Notes: generated by a model from the sequence alone, not told the origin. 64,000 nt of DNA from JABCPE02 sp963520375 (GCA_963520375.1 CAUQQF010000004.1:73732-137731), one strand, 5' to 3'. Shown: positions 32,500 through 41,976, counted from the first letter of the stretch. Made by a program: numbers and translations.

Positions 32500-33651
32500 A
32501 TGATTTCAAAAAAATTGTTTCCTCTGGCGTTGGGAGGTTTGGGCATCGGCACTACAGAATTTGTGATTATGGGATTGCTTCCAGATGTCGCAAATTCGCT
32601 GGGCGTGTCCATTCCACAGGCAGGATATCTTATTTCTTCCTATGCGCTGGGCGTGGTTATAGGGGCGCCTATTTTGGTGGCGTTCTCATCCAAATATCCT
32701 CCAAAGAAAACCCTCATCGCACTGATGATTTTATTTACCGTGTTCAATGGGCTTTCTGCCATTGCACCAGAATATTATACGCTTCTCGCTTTTAGATTTT
32801 TGTCGGGGCTGCCTCATGGGGCGTTCTTCGGGGTGGGAGCAGTGGTGGCGACCAGATTAGCAAAAGAGGGCAAACAGGCTCAGGCGATAGCCGCAATGTT
32901 CTCAGGGCTTACGGTAGCCAATCTTGCGATGGTTCCGCTGGTGAACTACATCGGACAGATGGTCAGTTGGAGAGTGGCTTTTGGGATTGTGGCGGTTTTA
33001 GGACTGCTTACGGTTTTATTTTTAAAATTATGGCTTCCTCAAATGGGAAATCTCCGTAATGTAGGACTTCGCCAGGAGTTAGAATTCTTCAAAACACCCA
33101 AGGCATGGCATATCATAGGGATTGCAGCGATTGGTTTCGGGGGGCTTTTCTCTTGGTTTAGTTATATCGCTCCTTTGCTTACGAATGTTTCAGGTTTTCC
33201 AGCAGAAAATATTTCTTATATGATGGTTTTGGCGGGCGCTGGGATGGTGGTAGGGAACTATCTCGGCGGGAAACTCGCGGATAAAATCATTCCTGTGAAA
33301 GCGACAGCATTGCTGCTTCTTATGATGGTGGTATCGTTGTTTTTGGTGTTTATGTTTTCGGAAAACCAAACAGCTTCATTGGTATTGACTTTCATCTGTG
33401 GGGCGCAGTCTATGGCGGCAGGTTCTCCGCTTAATATTCTGATGCTTCGCGCAGCCAAAAACTCAGAAATGATGGCGGCAGCGTTTATGCAGGCAGCTTT
33501 TAACATTGCAAACTCTCTGGGGGTATTCTTGGGCGGTATTCCTCTTAGTCTAGGATTGGCTTACAATTATCCTTCGCTTGTAGGAGTTGTGCTGGCAGGA
33601 ATGGGCTTCCTACTGACCGTTTTTTATTATAAGATTTATAAAACGGAATAG
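32500..33651 (+). CDS. MFS transporter, AraJ-like drug or sugar exporter
   Basis: 383 residues with 12 hydrophobic segments. The N-terminal block PLALGGLGIGTTEFVIMGLL and PDVANSLGVSIPQAGYLISS followed by YALGVVIGAPI is typical of the DHA1/AraJ group of arabinose-efflux-like exporters. The segment RFLSGLPHGAFFGVGAVVA is the conserved TM4 motif of that group. Substrate not predictable from the sequence. Confidence 0.88.
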   Translation: MISKKLFPLALGGLGIGTTEFVIMGLLPDVANSLGVSIPQAGYLISSYALGVVIGAPILVAFSSKYPPKKTLIALMILFTVFNGLSAIAPEYYTLLAFRFLSGLPHGAFFGVGAVVATRLAKEGKQAQAIAAMFSGLTVANLAMVPLVNYIGQMVSWRVAFGIVAVLGLLTVLFLKLWLPQMGNLRNVGLRQELEFFKTPKAWHIIGIAAIGFGGLFSWFSYIAPLLTNVSGFPAENISYMMVLAGAGMVVGNYLGGKLADKIIPVKATALLLLMMVVSLFLVFMFSENQTASLVLTFICGAQSMAAGSPLNILMLRAAKNSEMMAAAFMQAAFNIANSLGVFLGGIPLSLGLAYNYPSLVGVVLAGMGFLLTVFYYKIYKTE

Positions 33652-33652
33652 A

Positions 33653-33683
33653 AAAAGCAAAGTCTTTTGACTTTGCTTTTTTG
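33653..33683. terminator. Bidirectional terminator
   Basis: AAAAGCAAAGTC and GACTTTGCTTTT form a 12-pair stem around TTTT between convergent genes, with T-runs on both strands. Confidence 0.88.
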
Positions 33684-34571
33684 TTATTTTAGTTCCATGA
33701 TTTCTTCTAATAGAGGAGGAAGTTTGGTTTTAGGGTTGATATTATCATCATTCCAAAAACTCATTACACAGCTTACATTTCTGTTTCGCACTTTTTCAGC
33801 GATATAATATATGGTTAGACTTTTGCCTCCAGACATTCCTGCTAATGCTGCTGTGATGCCTTTTAGTTTTAAAGTTACTTGTTTAGCTTTTGTAGGAGTT
33901 CCCTCAAAAATAACATCTACCATTTTTTCGGCTACGACCTCGCTGCCTTTTCTTTGTTTAGTTATCAATAGCTGATTGTCAATGGCGTTTTGGGCATCTT
34001 GAATATCTTTGTGAATAGACCAATTCATTTCGCCATTATATGGGCATTGAACTGTATTTAGAGCGGTCCAATAACAACTTGCACCTAATTTAATTTCTCT
34101 TCCTGCAAAATTGATAACATAGGGCGTTCTTAGTGAATAGTTTTCTTTTGGGATTTTATTTTCCAAAATCATATTTACCAGTTCTTCTTCCATGTTTTTA
34201 TCGGTATTTCTAGCCTTTATAAACCAGATAACAGAAATGTTATTATTCTTATTTTTTACGAAATAGTAATTATTAACTTGCTGAATATCACCGATGATTT
34301 TGCTGTTTTTAGTCACGAAAAAATTATCCGTGTGGATATTGTTATTTTTGGTTTTAATGTCTTTGTTTGAAATTTTATGTTTACTAAAAACTTTTTTTAA
34401 TCCTTCTTCATTAAAAGGATAGCTAAATTCTTCACTTGTGATGCTATAGCCATCTATGTTATACCATAGTTTCCCATTGTTTTCTAATACAGAAAGTCGG
34501 TCTAATAAACTATTATCCTGTCCAGAACAGAAAACAGACATCAATAAAACGAATAATGCTAATTTCTTCAT
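33684..34571 (-). CDS. Secreted protein of unknown function
   Basis: 295 residues starting at MKKLALFVLLMSVFCSGQDN, a signal peptide ending before QDN; an upstream in-frame ATG would hide it. The centre holds a cysteine-containing patch (GASCYWTALNTVQCPYNGEM) that may form a disulfide. Another segment, TKAKQVTLKLKGITAALAGM followed by SGGKSLTIYYIAEKVRNR, is reminiscent of a periplasmic beta-rich domain. I do not recognise the family. A -7 box (TATTTTTG on the minus strand at 34593-34600) lies upstream. Confidence 0.72.
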   Translation of the reverse strand: MKKLALFVLLMSVFCSGQDNSLLDRLSVLENNGKLWYNIDGYSITSEEFSYPFNEEGLKKVFSKHKISNKDIKTKNNNIHTDNFFVTKNSKIIGDIQQVNNYYFVKNKNNNISVIWFIKARNTDKNMEEELVNMILENKIPKENYSLRTPYVINFAGREIKLGASCYWTALNTVQCPYNGEMNWSIHKDIQDAQNAIDNQLLITKQRKGSEVVAEKMVDVIFEGTPTKAKQVTLKLKGITAALAGMSGGKSLTIYYIAEKVRNRNVSCVMSFWNDDNINPKTKLPPLLEEIMELK

Positions 34572-34646
34572 AATGATATAATTAAGTTCAAACAAAAATA
34601 AGATAAATTTCATCAATTTACCTTATTTTATAAATAATTTACAAAC

Positions 34647-36659
34647 TTACCCAAACGCTCTTTTTAGGAGGCTTTCTACTTTTGGTTCGCTGCCTCGGAA
34701 GGCTTTGTAGAGTTCCATTGGAGCTTGGGTTCCGCCTAGGGAAAGCAGGGTTTTGTATTTTTTTGCAATTTCAGAATTGAAAATTCCATTTTCCTTGAAA
34801 TACTGGAATGCATCCGCATCTAGGACTTCCGCCCATTTGTAGGAATAATATCCCGCCGAATATCCTCCTTGGAAAATATGCGAAAAACTTGGAGAAATCG
34901 CAGTTTCCGCATTTACAGGATAAAGACTGCATTTTTCTGTTTGTTTAGTTTCAAAGGTTTTGATGTCCTGCACGGCTTCGGGCTGTGTGTGGTAAGCCAT
35001 ATCCAAAAGACCAAATCCCAGTTGTCTCAGCGTTTGATAGCCTTCCATGAAGTTTTTAGACTCGTTGATTTTCTTGATTTTTTCATCCGAAAGCACTTCG
35101 CCTGTTTGGTAATGTTTCGCAAAAGTTTTCAAAAATTCTGGCTCGTAGCAGTAGTTTTCCAAGAATTGAGAAGGAAGCTCCACGAAATCCCATTTTACCG
35201 AAGTTCCAGAGAGATTAGGATACTGGGTATCAGCCAAAATCCCGTGCAGTGCGTGCCCAAATTCATGGAATAATGTCGTTACCTCTTGGAAAGTCAGCAG
35301 ACTTGGCGTGTCTGCGGTCGGTTTAGAGAAATTGCACACCACCGAAATATGCGGTCGCGAGTCTGCGCTGTCTTTTTTCCATTGATTTTTGAAGCTGGTC
35401 ATCCATGCGCCTGCTCTCTTGCCTTTTCGAGGGAAATAATCTACATAAAGCACCGCTTTTAGGCTGTTGTTCTCAAATACTTCATAAACACGCACTTCCG
35501 AGTGATATTTCTGAATATCCGTAACTTCTTTAAAATCAAGGTTAAAAAGTTTTTTTGCCAAATCAAAAACAGCATCCTGCACTTTTTCCAATGGGAAAAA
35601 TGGTTTTAGTTCCTCATCATTGAGGTCAAATTTCTGTTTTCTCAGTTTTTCTGCATAGTAGGCATGGTCATAAGCCTCCATTTTGTCTATTCCATCGGCT
35701 TTTGCTAACTCTTTTAGTTGGGCAGTTTCCTTTTCTGCGTAAGGCGTAGCTGCTGTTAGAAGCTGATTTAGAAAATCAAAAACTTTCTTTGGACTTTCTG
35801 CCATTCTCTCCTCCAAAACATATTCCGCAAAGTTTTTGTAGCCGAGAAGTTCCGCTTTTTGTTGTCTTAAATTGATGATTTCTTTGATGAGGTTCTGGTT
35901 GTCAAACTCGCCTCCATCAAATGCTTTTTTGCCATTTGCCAAAGCCAATTCTTGTCGCAGATTTCGGTTGTCTGCGTAGGTCATCGCAGGGATGTAGCTC
36001 GGATATTGGAGCGTAATGGCATAGCCTTCCAGCCCTCGCTCTTTGGCTTCTTCGGCATATTGCGCTAAAATAGGCTCTGGAATTCCAGCCAAATCCTCTT
36101 TATTGGTAATGTGTTTGAAATAAGCATTAGTCGCTGCGAGTACATTTTGCCCAAAGTTCAGCGATTTTACAGACAGCTCAACATCTATTTTTTCTAATTT
36201 CTTTTTATTTTTCTCGTTTAGCAGGGCTCCATTTCGAACAAAACCTTTGTAAGTTTCATTCAGCAGGGTTTTCTGCTCTTCGTTTAGGTTAAGATTTTCC
36301 TTTTCATCAAAAACCTTTTTTATTCTTTGGAAAAGTTTTTCGTTTTGAGAAATTTTAGATGAAAATTCTGTCAAAATAGGCGAAACTTCCTGAGCGATTT
36401 TCTGAATTTCATCATTGGTTTCAGCAGAATTGAGATTGAAAAAAATACTGGAAACCCTGTCCAGCTGTTCGCCAGAATACGCCAGCGCCTCTATGGTATT
36501 TTCAAAAGTGGCTTCGGCAGGGTTGTTTGCTATTGCATCAATTTCTTTTTCTGATTGGGCGATAAGCTCCTGAAAGGCAGGTAAATAGTTTTCTTCTTTA
36601 ATCTCCTGAAAAGGAGCTGTTTCGTATTTTGTATTGAATTTTTGGGTAAGGATATTCAT
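34647..36659 (-). CDS. M3 family oligopeptidase
   Basis: 670 residues, a thimet-oligopeptidase-like zinc metallopeptidase without a signal peptide, degrading small cytoplasmic peptides. The zinc site HEFGH (residues 465-469) and the third ligand Glu494 (VELPSQFLENY) are intact. The C-terminal PSFSHIFQGGYSAGYYSYKW is the region that positions substrate. It is close in plan to oligopeptidase A and peptidyl-dipeptidase Dcp; the sequence does not decide between them. Confidence 0.93.
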   Translation of the reverse strand: MNILTQKFNTKYETAPFQEIKEENYLPAFQELIAQSEKEIDAIANNPAEATFENTIEALAYSGEQLDRVSSIFFNLNSAETNDEIQKIAQEVSPILTEFSSKISQNEKLFQRIKKVFDEKENLNLNEEQKTLLNETYKGFVRNGALLNEKNKKKLEKIDVELSVKSLNFGQNVLAATNAYFKHITNKEDLAGIPEPILAQYAEEAKERGLEGYAITLQYPSYIPAMTYADNRNLRQELALANGKKAFDGGEFDNQNLIKEIINLRQQKAELLGYKNFAEYVLEERMAESPKKVFDFLNQLLTAATPYAEKETAQLKELAKADGIDKMEAYDHAYYAEKLRKQKFDLNDEELKPFFPLEKVQDAVFDLAKKLFNLDFKEVTDIQKYHSEVRVYEVFENNSLKAVLYVDYFPRKGKRAGAWMTSFKNQWKKDSADSRPHISVVCNFSKPTADTPSLLTFQEVTTLFHEFGHALHGILADTQYPNLSGTSVKWDFVELPSQFLENYCYEPEFLKTFAKHYQTGEVLSDEKIKKINESKNFMEGYQTLRQLGFGLLDMAYHTQPEAVQDIKTFETKQTEKCSLYPVNAETAISPSFSHIFQGGYSAGYYSYKWAEVLDADAFQYFKENGIFNSEIAKKYKTLLSLGGTQAPMELYKAFRGSEPKVESLLKRAFG

Positions 36660-36680
36660 TGTTTTGATTTTAAAATTTTA

Positions 36681-36688
36681 CAAATTTA
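36681..36688 (-). promoter_or_regulatory. -7 box of the M3 peptidase gene
   Basis: Minus-strand TAAATTTG, 22 bases before the start codon. No good -33 element is visible at the expected distance. Confidence 0.5.
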
Positions 36689-36721
36689 ATGATTTCAGTG
36701 ATTTGGTATTTGTTAAAAAAC

Positions 36722-36729
36722 TAATTTTG
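36722..36729 (+). promoter_or_regulatory. -7 box of the hemerythrin gene
   Basis: TAATTTTG, 21 bases before the start codon. The nearest TTTG upstream is at 16 bases, shorter than usual. Confidence 0.5.
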
Positions 36730-36750
36730 TATCATTAAAAATAAAACAAA

Positions 36751-37203
36751 ATGAAAAGAGACAAAAATATAATTCCACTTTCCCAAGACCACCATTTTGG
36801 ACTGCTTAGCGGCTGGAAAATAAAGCAGGGAATTAAGAAAAATATTTCCTATGAACGCATTAAAAACTACATAAACTATCACTGGGACAACAGCCAAAGT
36901 TTCCATTTTGATGAAGAGGAGAAAATCTTGTTTCCTTATTCTGATGATGAACTGACACAGAGAGCCCTTGATGAGCATAAAGAAATAAGAGAACTGCTGA
37001 AAACCCTAAACGAAGTAGAGGATTTTGAACTACTTACGCTCTATGCAGACAAAGTTACAGAGCATATTCGTTTTGAGGAGCGGGTGCTTTTCCCTCATTT
37101 GGAAAATATTCTTACAGAAGAACAGCTTGCCGAAGTAGGAAAAAAATTAAATGAAATCCATCATCATGCTGAAGATGAATATCACGATGAATTTTGGAAA
37201 TAA
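36751..37203 (+). CDS. Hemerythrin-domain protein
   Basis: 150 residues forming a four-helix bundle that binds a di-iron centre. The ligand pattern is visible: DHHFGLLSGWKI at the N-terminus, HFDEEEKILFPY, DEHKEIRELLK, then HIRFEERVLFPHLE. Such single-domain proteins bind oxygen or sense iron and nitric oxide stress. The gene is divergent from the M3 peptidase gene and convergent with uvrB. Confidence 0.85.
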   Translation: MKRDKNIIPLSQDHHFGLLSGWKIKQGIKKNISYERIKNYINYHWDNSQSFHFDEEEKILFPYSDDELTQRALDEHKEIRELLKTLNEVEDFELLTLYADKVTEHIRFEERVLFPHLENILTEEQLAEVGKKLNEIHHHAEDEYHDEFWK

Positions 37204-37209
37204 CTAATA

Positions 37210-39201
37210 TTATTCCTGCAAAGCCTTGATTTCATCTCTTAGCCTTGCTGCCGTGATAAAGTCAAGATTTTTCGCCGCGGCTTCCATTTCTTTCTGCTTT
37301 TCGGCGATTATTTTTTCTATTTCTTCCGTGCTGTGCTTTTGTTTCTGTTCGGTAGCTTGTTTCAAAATTTCTTTTTGAGTGTATTTGGCATCTGGGAAAT
37401 CTTTACTTCTACCGACTAATGTTTCAGAAATCTTCTTGTTAAGCGCTTTTGGAACGATTCCGTGCCGCTCGTTGTATTGGATTTGTTTTTCGCGGCGGTA
37501 GTTGGTTTCATCTATGGTTGCCTGCATGGATTTGGTGATTTTGTCAGCGTACATTATGGCTTTACCATTGATATTTCTCGCAGCCCGCCCCACAGTCTGA
37601 ATCATGGAACGGCGAGAGCGGAGCATTCCTTCTTTGTCCGCATCCAAAATAGCAACCAACGAAACCTCTGGTAAATCAAGCCCTTCCCTGAGGAGATTGA
37701 CTCCGACCAAAACATCAAACAAGCCCACACGCAAATCCTGCATAATCTGGATACGCTCCAAGGTCTCCACATCCGAGTGGATATAACGAGTTCTAACCCC
37801 GAATTTTGTGAAATATTTGGTGAGTTCCTCCGCCATTTTTTTAGTTAAAGTCGTTACCAAAACCCGCTCATCTTCTTCGGCTCTTTTTTGGATTTCTTCC
37901 ATCAGGTCATCTATCTGGTTTTCAGTCGGTCGCACTTCTATTATTGGGTCAAGAAGTCCTGTCGGACGGATAATCTGCTCGATGTATTCGCCGCCTGTTT
38001 TTTCCAGTTCATAGTCGGCAGGAGTGGCAGAAACATAAATCACCTGATTTTGCATTTCTTCAAATTCTTCAAATTTCAATGGTCGGTTGTCCATCGCTGC
38101 TGGAAGCCGAAACCCATATTCCACCAAAGCCTCTTTTCTGCTACGGTCTCCACCATACATGGCGTGAATCTGCGGAATGGTAACATGGCTTTCATCAATA
38201 ACCATCAGAAAATCCTTTGGGAAATAATCCAAAAGGCAGAAAGGGCGTGTTCCTGGTGCTCTTCCATCGATATACCGAGAGTAATTCTCAATTCCAGAGC
38301 AGTAGCCGAGTTCTTTTATCATTTCTAAATCCAGCTCGGTTCGCTCTTGTAATCGTTTGGCTTCTAATGGTTTGTCTATTTCTTTGAAGAAATCAACCTG
38401 CTTTACCAAATCATCTTGAATATTCCGAATGGCAGAGTTGAGCGTTTCTTTGGAAGTCGCAAAAAGATTGGCAGGATAGATATTGATTTTATCAAAATTA
38501 GAAATGATATTCCCTGAAACAGGGTCAAAACTTTGTATTTTTTCTATCTCATCACCGAAAAACTGTATCCTCACCGCGCTGTCAGCATAGGCAGGGAAAA
38601 CATCCACCACATCGCCTTTTACACGAAATGTCCCTCGCGAAAACTCGTTCAGTGTTCTAGAATAGAGCGCATTTACCAATTTGTGGAGAAGCTGTGTTCG
38701 GGAAATTTTAGAATTAAGTTCCAGCTCTATCAAAGATTTATTGAATTCTGTAGGGTTTCCAATCCCATAAATACATGAAACAGAGGCTACTATCAGCACA
38801 TCTCGCCTGCCAGAAAGTAGGCTTGCCGTAGCAGAAAGCCTGAGTTTTTCCACTTCCTCATTGATACTCAAATCCTTTTCTATATAAGTTCCTGTGCTGG
38901 CAATATACGCTTCGGGCTGGTAGTAGTCATAATAACTGACAAAATACTCCACAGCGTTCTCAGGGAAAAACTCTTTGAACTCCATAAAAAGCTGTGCAGC
39001 CAGAGTTTTATTATGAGCTAAAACCAGAGTGGGTCTTTGGATTTCATTGACCACATTAGCGATGGTAAAGGTCTTTCCAGAGCCTGTCACTCCGAGCAGT
39101 GTTTGGTATTTTTCGCCGTTTTCTAGGCCATGGACTAGTTTCTTGATGGCCTGTGGCTGGTCGCCTGTGGGCTGGTATTCTGATTGGAGTTTGAAATTCA
39201 T
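37210..39201 (-). CDS. uvrB: Excinuclease ABC subunit B
   Basis: 663 residues, the damage-verifying helicase-like subunit of nucleotide excision repair. Walker A is in LLGVTGSGKTFTIANV. The beta-hairpin that inserts between strands lies in YYDYYQPEAYIASTGTYIEK, and helicase motifs VIDESHVTIPQ, YVSATPADYE and VGVNLLREGLDLPEV are all present. The C-terminal UVR motif (LDFITAARLRDEIKALQE) that contacts UvrC is complete. Confidence 0.97.
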   Translation of the reverse strand: MNFKLQSEYQPTGDQPQAIKKLVHGLENGEKYQTLLGVTGSGKTFTIANVVNEIQRPTLVLAHNKTLAAQLFMEFKEFFPENAVEYFVSYYDYYQPEAYIASTGTYIEKDLSINEEVEKLRLSATASLLSGRRDVLIVASVSCIYGIGNPTEFNKSLIELELNSKISRTQLLHKLVNALYSRTLNEFSRGTFRVKGDVVDVFPAYADSAVRIQFFGDEIEKIQSFDPVSGNIISNFDKINIYPANLFATSKETLNSAIRNIQDDLVKQVDFFKEIDKPLEAKRLQERTELDLEMIKELGYCSGIENYSRYIDGRAPGTRPFCLLDYFPKDFLMVIDESHVTIPQIHAMYGGDRSRKEALVEYGFRLPAAMDNRPLKFEEFEEMQNQVIYVSATPADYELEKTGGEYIEQIIRPTGLLDPIIEVRPTENQIDDLMEEIQKRAEEDERVLVTTLTKKMAEELTKYFTKFGVRTRYIHSDVETLERIQIMQDLRVGLFDVLVGVNLLREGLDLPEVSLVAILDADKEGMLRSRRSMIQTVGRAARNINGKAIMYADKITKSMQATIDETNYRREKQIQYNERHGIVPKALNKKISETLVGRSKDFPDAKYTQKEILKQATEQKQKHSTEEIEKIIAEKQKEMEAAAKNLDFITAARLRDEIKALQE

Positions 39202-39217
39202 TAAAACTTAATTTTTA

Positions 39218-39225
39218 CAAAAATA
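39218..39225 (-). promoter_or_regulatory. -7 box of uvrB
   Basis: Minus-strand TATTTTTG, 17 bases upstream of the start codon; no clear -33 element. Confidence 0.45.
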
Positions 39226-39308
39226 CTTATTTTTTGATTTTTGAAAGTGTGGAGCGTTAATAATATATTAAAAAATGATGAAAGTCTTTTTTGTTACGAA
39301 AAAAATAT

Positions 39309-39316
39309 TATATTTG
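39309..39316 (+). promoter_or_regulatory. -7 box of PepSY-like gene, copy 1
   Basis: TATATTTG followed by CATAT. The 30 bases around it are nearly the same as those before copy 2, including an upstream TTTTTT tract, so the promoter was copied with the gene. Confidence 0.65.
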
Positions 39317-39350
39317 CATATATTATTAATTATTTAAAATTTAGAACACA

Positions 39351-39944
39351 ATGAAAAAGACAGTTTTAGTTTTAGGTTGCTTATTAGCAATAGGATTTTC
39401 ATCAGTATCTTGTAACAGAGATGATGGGTTACCAGAAACACAGGTGACACCAACGCCTCCAGCGCCAGCACCAGCACCTCCAGCGCCAGCACTGCAGAGA
39501 TCAGATCTTCCAAAACAAGCAGATCACTTGATCGCTTCAATGTTAGGAGAGAAAATTTATGATGCAGGTTCTGGTTATACTACTAAAAATACACCAAATC
39601 CTTTTGCTTCATCAGAGGTTTATACAGGAGTATCTGTTACATCTGTGACAAAATCAGCTACAGCAAACGCTGCTAATGGGGCTGTTTATCATGTAGTTTT
39701 ATCAAATGGAATTGAGCTTGGATTCAAACAAGATGGTACATGGGCATATGTTGATGGAAAGACAAATGTATTAAAATATTCAGTTTGGAATTACTTACCA
39801 GCACCTGTTAATGCTGCTATTAGAGCTTCTGCAAATTCTATCACTAATATTGTTAAGATAGAAATATCAACTGCTGATGTTTATACAATAACATTCCAAG
39901 GTGGAGCTGTTGCTAAGTATAATGCAGATGGTACAGCTGCTTAA
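39351..39944 (+). CDS. PepSY-like (DUF2874) lipoprotein, tandem copy 1
   Basis: 197 residues. The lipoprotein signal (MKKTVLVLGCLLAIGFSSVSC, Cys21) places it in the envelope. A proline-alanine linker (TPTPPAPAPAPPAPA) follows. Then comes a domain with two PepSY-like units: VYHVVLSNGIELGFKQDGTW and VYTITFQGGAVAKYNADGTA, each a strand pair ending in a DGT/DGTW turn. PepSY-like proteins are thought to act as inhibitors or binding modules in the periplasm. Its neighbour is a divergent copy with the same signal peptide, promoter and terminator. Confidence 0.82.
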   Translation: MKKTVLVLGCLLAIGFSSVSCNRDDGLPETQVTPTPPAPAPAPPAPALQRSDLPKQADHLIASMLGEKIYDAGSGYTTKNTPNPFASSEVYTGVSVTSVTKSATANAANGAVYHVVLSNGIELGFKQDGTWAYVDGKTNVLKYSVWNYLPAPVNAAIRASANSITNIVKIEISTADVYTITFQGGAVAKYNADGTAA

Positions 39945-39966
39945 TTTTCAGTAAGTAGAAATTATA

Positions 39967-40011
39967 TTATAAAAAAATCGTTTAGAGTTTATCTAAGCGA
40001 TTTTTTATTTT
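39967..40011 (+). terminator. Terminator of PepSY-like copy 1
   Basis: AAAAATCGTTTAG and CTAAGCGATTTTT form a stem with one T-G pair, followed by T residues. The 45-base stretch is identical to that after copy 2. Confidence 0.88.
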
Positions 40012-40077
40012 TTGATTAAAATAATAAAAAAATGTATATCAGATATTAAAAATCCTTTTTTATTATGAGAAAAATAT

Positions 40078-40085
40078 TATATTTG
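40078..40085 (+). promoter_or_regulatory. -7 box of PepSY-like gene, copy 2
   Basis: TATATTTG followed by CATAT, in a block almost identical to the promoter of copy 1. Confidence 0.65.
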
Positions 40086-40112
40086 CATATTATATTTAAA
40101 ATTTATAACATA

Positions 40113-40730
40113 ATGAAAAAGACAATTTTAGTTTTAGGATGCCTATTAGCAATAGGATTTTCATCAGTATCTTGTAATAGAGATGATATACCAGACACAG
40201 GACCATTTACAGAATCAAAAGTTGTAGAAACAGAGATTCAGAGATCAGATCTTCCTAAAAAAGTAGATCATTATTTATCAGCAGTTTTAGGAGAGAATAT
40301 GTATGATGCTACTTTTACCAATAAAAATGTAGCAAATCCATATGGTGGAACACAAGTTTATACTGGTGAAAGAGCAGCTAAAGTTACAAAACAAGTTCAA
40401 GATGGAGCAGTTATTCTTTATCAAGTGGTTTTATCAAATGGAGCTATATTAGGGTTTGATAAATCTGGTGATTGGGCTTATTTGAGAGGACATGAAGTAG
40501 AAGTAAATAAAAGAAAAGTAGTTCAACCACTTATAAAATCAGCATGGGATATGAGTCTTCCATCTGCAGTTCAAACATCTGTTGCGACTATTTCATCAAC
40601 TGCAAATAATGAAATAATGAAGATAGAAATAGAAAATACATCAAAACATGGTATTGTTTATACCATAACATTAAAAAATGGTACTGTTAAGAAATATAAA
40701 AAAGATGGTACAGAACCAACTGAATCTTAA
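40113..40730 (+). CDS. PepSY-like (DUF2874) lipoprotein, tandem copy 2
   Basis: 205 residues; the ATG giving MKKTILVLGCLLAIGFSSVSC is chosen by comparison with copy 1. Signal peptide and the RSDLPKKVDHYLSAVLGE block are close to copy 1. The linker is shorter and acidic instead of proline-rich, and the repeat units (LYQVVLSNGAILGFDKSGDW, VYTITLKNGTVKKYKKDGTE) have diverged. The C-terminus is more basic. A tandem gene duplication followed by divergence of the mature protein is the simplest reading. Confidence 0.82.
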   Translation: MKKTILVLGCLLAIGFSSVSCNRDDIPDTGPFTESKVVETEIQRSDLPKKVDHYLSAVLGENMYDATFTNKNVANPYGGTQVYTGERAAKVTKQVQDGAVILYQVVLSNGAILGFDKSGDWAYLRGHEVEVNKRKVVQPLIKSAWDMSLPSAVQTSVATISSTANNEIMKIEIENTSKHGIVYTITLKNGTVKKYKKDGTEPTES

Positions 40731-40750
40731 TTTTCAATAAAAGAAAATAA

Positions 40751-40795
40751 TTATAAAAAAATCGTTTAGAGTTTATCTAAGCGATTTTTTATTTT
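40751..40795 (+). terminator. Terminator of PepSY-like copy 2
   Basis: Same 45 bases as after copy 1, with stem AAAAATCGTTTAG / CTAAGCGATTTTT and a T-run. Confidence 0.88.
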
Positions 40796-40848
40796 AGTGC
40801 AAAATAAAAATCCCCATAAGAAATAGGGATTTTCATTTTGATATTTAA

Positions 40849-41910
40849 TTAGTATTTTTTCTCAACTAAAACTCTCCATCCGAAAGGATCTTCGGCTAGG
40901 TTAGTTTGTATGTTGATGAGGTCTCTTTTTAGAGTAAGAGCAAAACTTTCCTCCTCGCTTAGTTTAGGCAATTCAAGTCTTTCATCATTGTAGCCAATAG
41001 CTTCGAAAGAGCTGGTAACCACGGCAGTTCCTACTCCCCATACTTCTTTAAGAGTTCCATTTCTATGAGCGTTTACCACATCTTCTACAGCGATGTCGCC
41101 TACTACTACATTGATGCCTCTTCTCTGTGCCAACTGGATAATACTGTCTCTGGTAACTCCATCTAGGATTCTGTCAGATGTTTTAGGCGTATAGATAGTA
41201 TCGCCTATTCTTACCATTACATTCATCGTTCCACTTTCCTCAAAGTATTTATGAGTAGCATCATCAGTCCAGATAATCTGCTGATATCCTTCCTCGTTTG
41301 CTAATTGTGTAGGGTAGAACGCTCCAGCGTAGTTACCCGCAGCTTTAGCAAATCCAACTCCGCCATTCGCAGCTCTAGAGTAGTAGTCAGAGATTTTTGC
41401 AGAAACAGGAGCTGTGTAGTAGCTTTTAGCAACGGTAGCCAAGATAGCAAACATATATTTGTTAGCAGGTCTAGCCATAAGAGCTTCTTCAGTAGCGAAG
41501 ATTACAGGTCTAAGATACAGTGAGAACCCTTCTCCGAAAGGTACCCAGTTTCTCTCTACATCTACTAGGACTTTTAGTCCTTCCATGAAAACTTCTTCTG
41601 GAATGGCAGGCATAGCGAGTCGCTTGGTAGATTTGTTAATTCTTGCGAAGTTCTTCTCTGGACGGAATAAGAAAACATTGTCATCTTTGTCCTTGTAGGC
41701 TTTCATTCCTTCGAAACAAGCCTGACCATAATGTACTCCCATCATCGCAGGAGAAAACTCCATTTTTCCATATGGCATAAGTCTAGGCTCGCCCCATTTT
41801 CCATTTTCGTATTCACAAACTATCATGTGGTCTGTAAAACCACTTCCGAAAGTTAAATTGTCCTTGTCAATAGTCTCTAAGCGAGATTTTTCTACTTTTT
41901 GAATAATCAT
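40849..41910 (-). CDS. ilvE: Branched-chain amino acid aminotransferase
   Basis: 353 residues, a PLP enzyme of fold type IV that makes leucine, isoleucine and valine from their keto acids. The block MMGVHYGQACFEGMKAYKDK near residue 50 and FRPEKNFARINKSTKRLAMP are typical of the larger BCAT II group. The PLP lysine is in the GFAKAAGNYAG region, and GVTRDSIIQLAQ is conserved. It stands alone, away from the other ilv and leu genes. Confidence 0.95.
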   Translation of the reverse strand: MIIQKVEKSRLETIDKDNLTFGSGFTDHMIVCEYENGKWGEPRLMPYGKMEFSPAMMGVHYGQACFEGMKAYKDKDDNVFLFRPEKNFARINKSTKRLAMPAIPEEVFMEGLKVLVDVERNWVPFGEGFSLYLRPVIFATEEALMARPANKYMFAILATVAKSYYTAPVSAKISDYYSRAANGGVGFAKAAGNYAGAFYPTQLANEEGYQQIIWTDDATHKYFEESGTMNVMVRIGDTIYTPKTSDRILDGVTRDSIIQLAQRRGINVVVGDIAVEDVVNAHRNGTLKEVWGVGTAVVTSSFEAIGYNDERLELPKLSEEESFALTLKRDLINIQTNLAEDPFGWRVLVEKKY

Positions 41911-41937
41911 AGTAATAAAACTTTAATTGATGAACTA

Positions 41938-41945
41938 CAAAGGTA
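41938..41945 (-). promoter_or_regulatory. -7 box of ilvE
   Basis: Minus-strand TACCTTTG, 27 bases before the start codon, back to back with the mnmD promoter. Confidence 0.55.
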
Positions 41946-41968
41946 ATCATTTATTTTAAAATAAGTTT

Positions 41969-41976
41969 TACTTTTG
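41969..41976 (+). promoter_or_regulatory. -7 box of mnmD, leaderless arrangement
   Basis: TACTTTTG ends only 4 bases before the mnmD ATG. Since transcription normally starts 5-8 bases after this box, the mRNA would begin at or inside the start codon. Confidence 0.6.
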
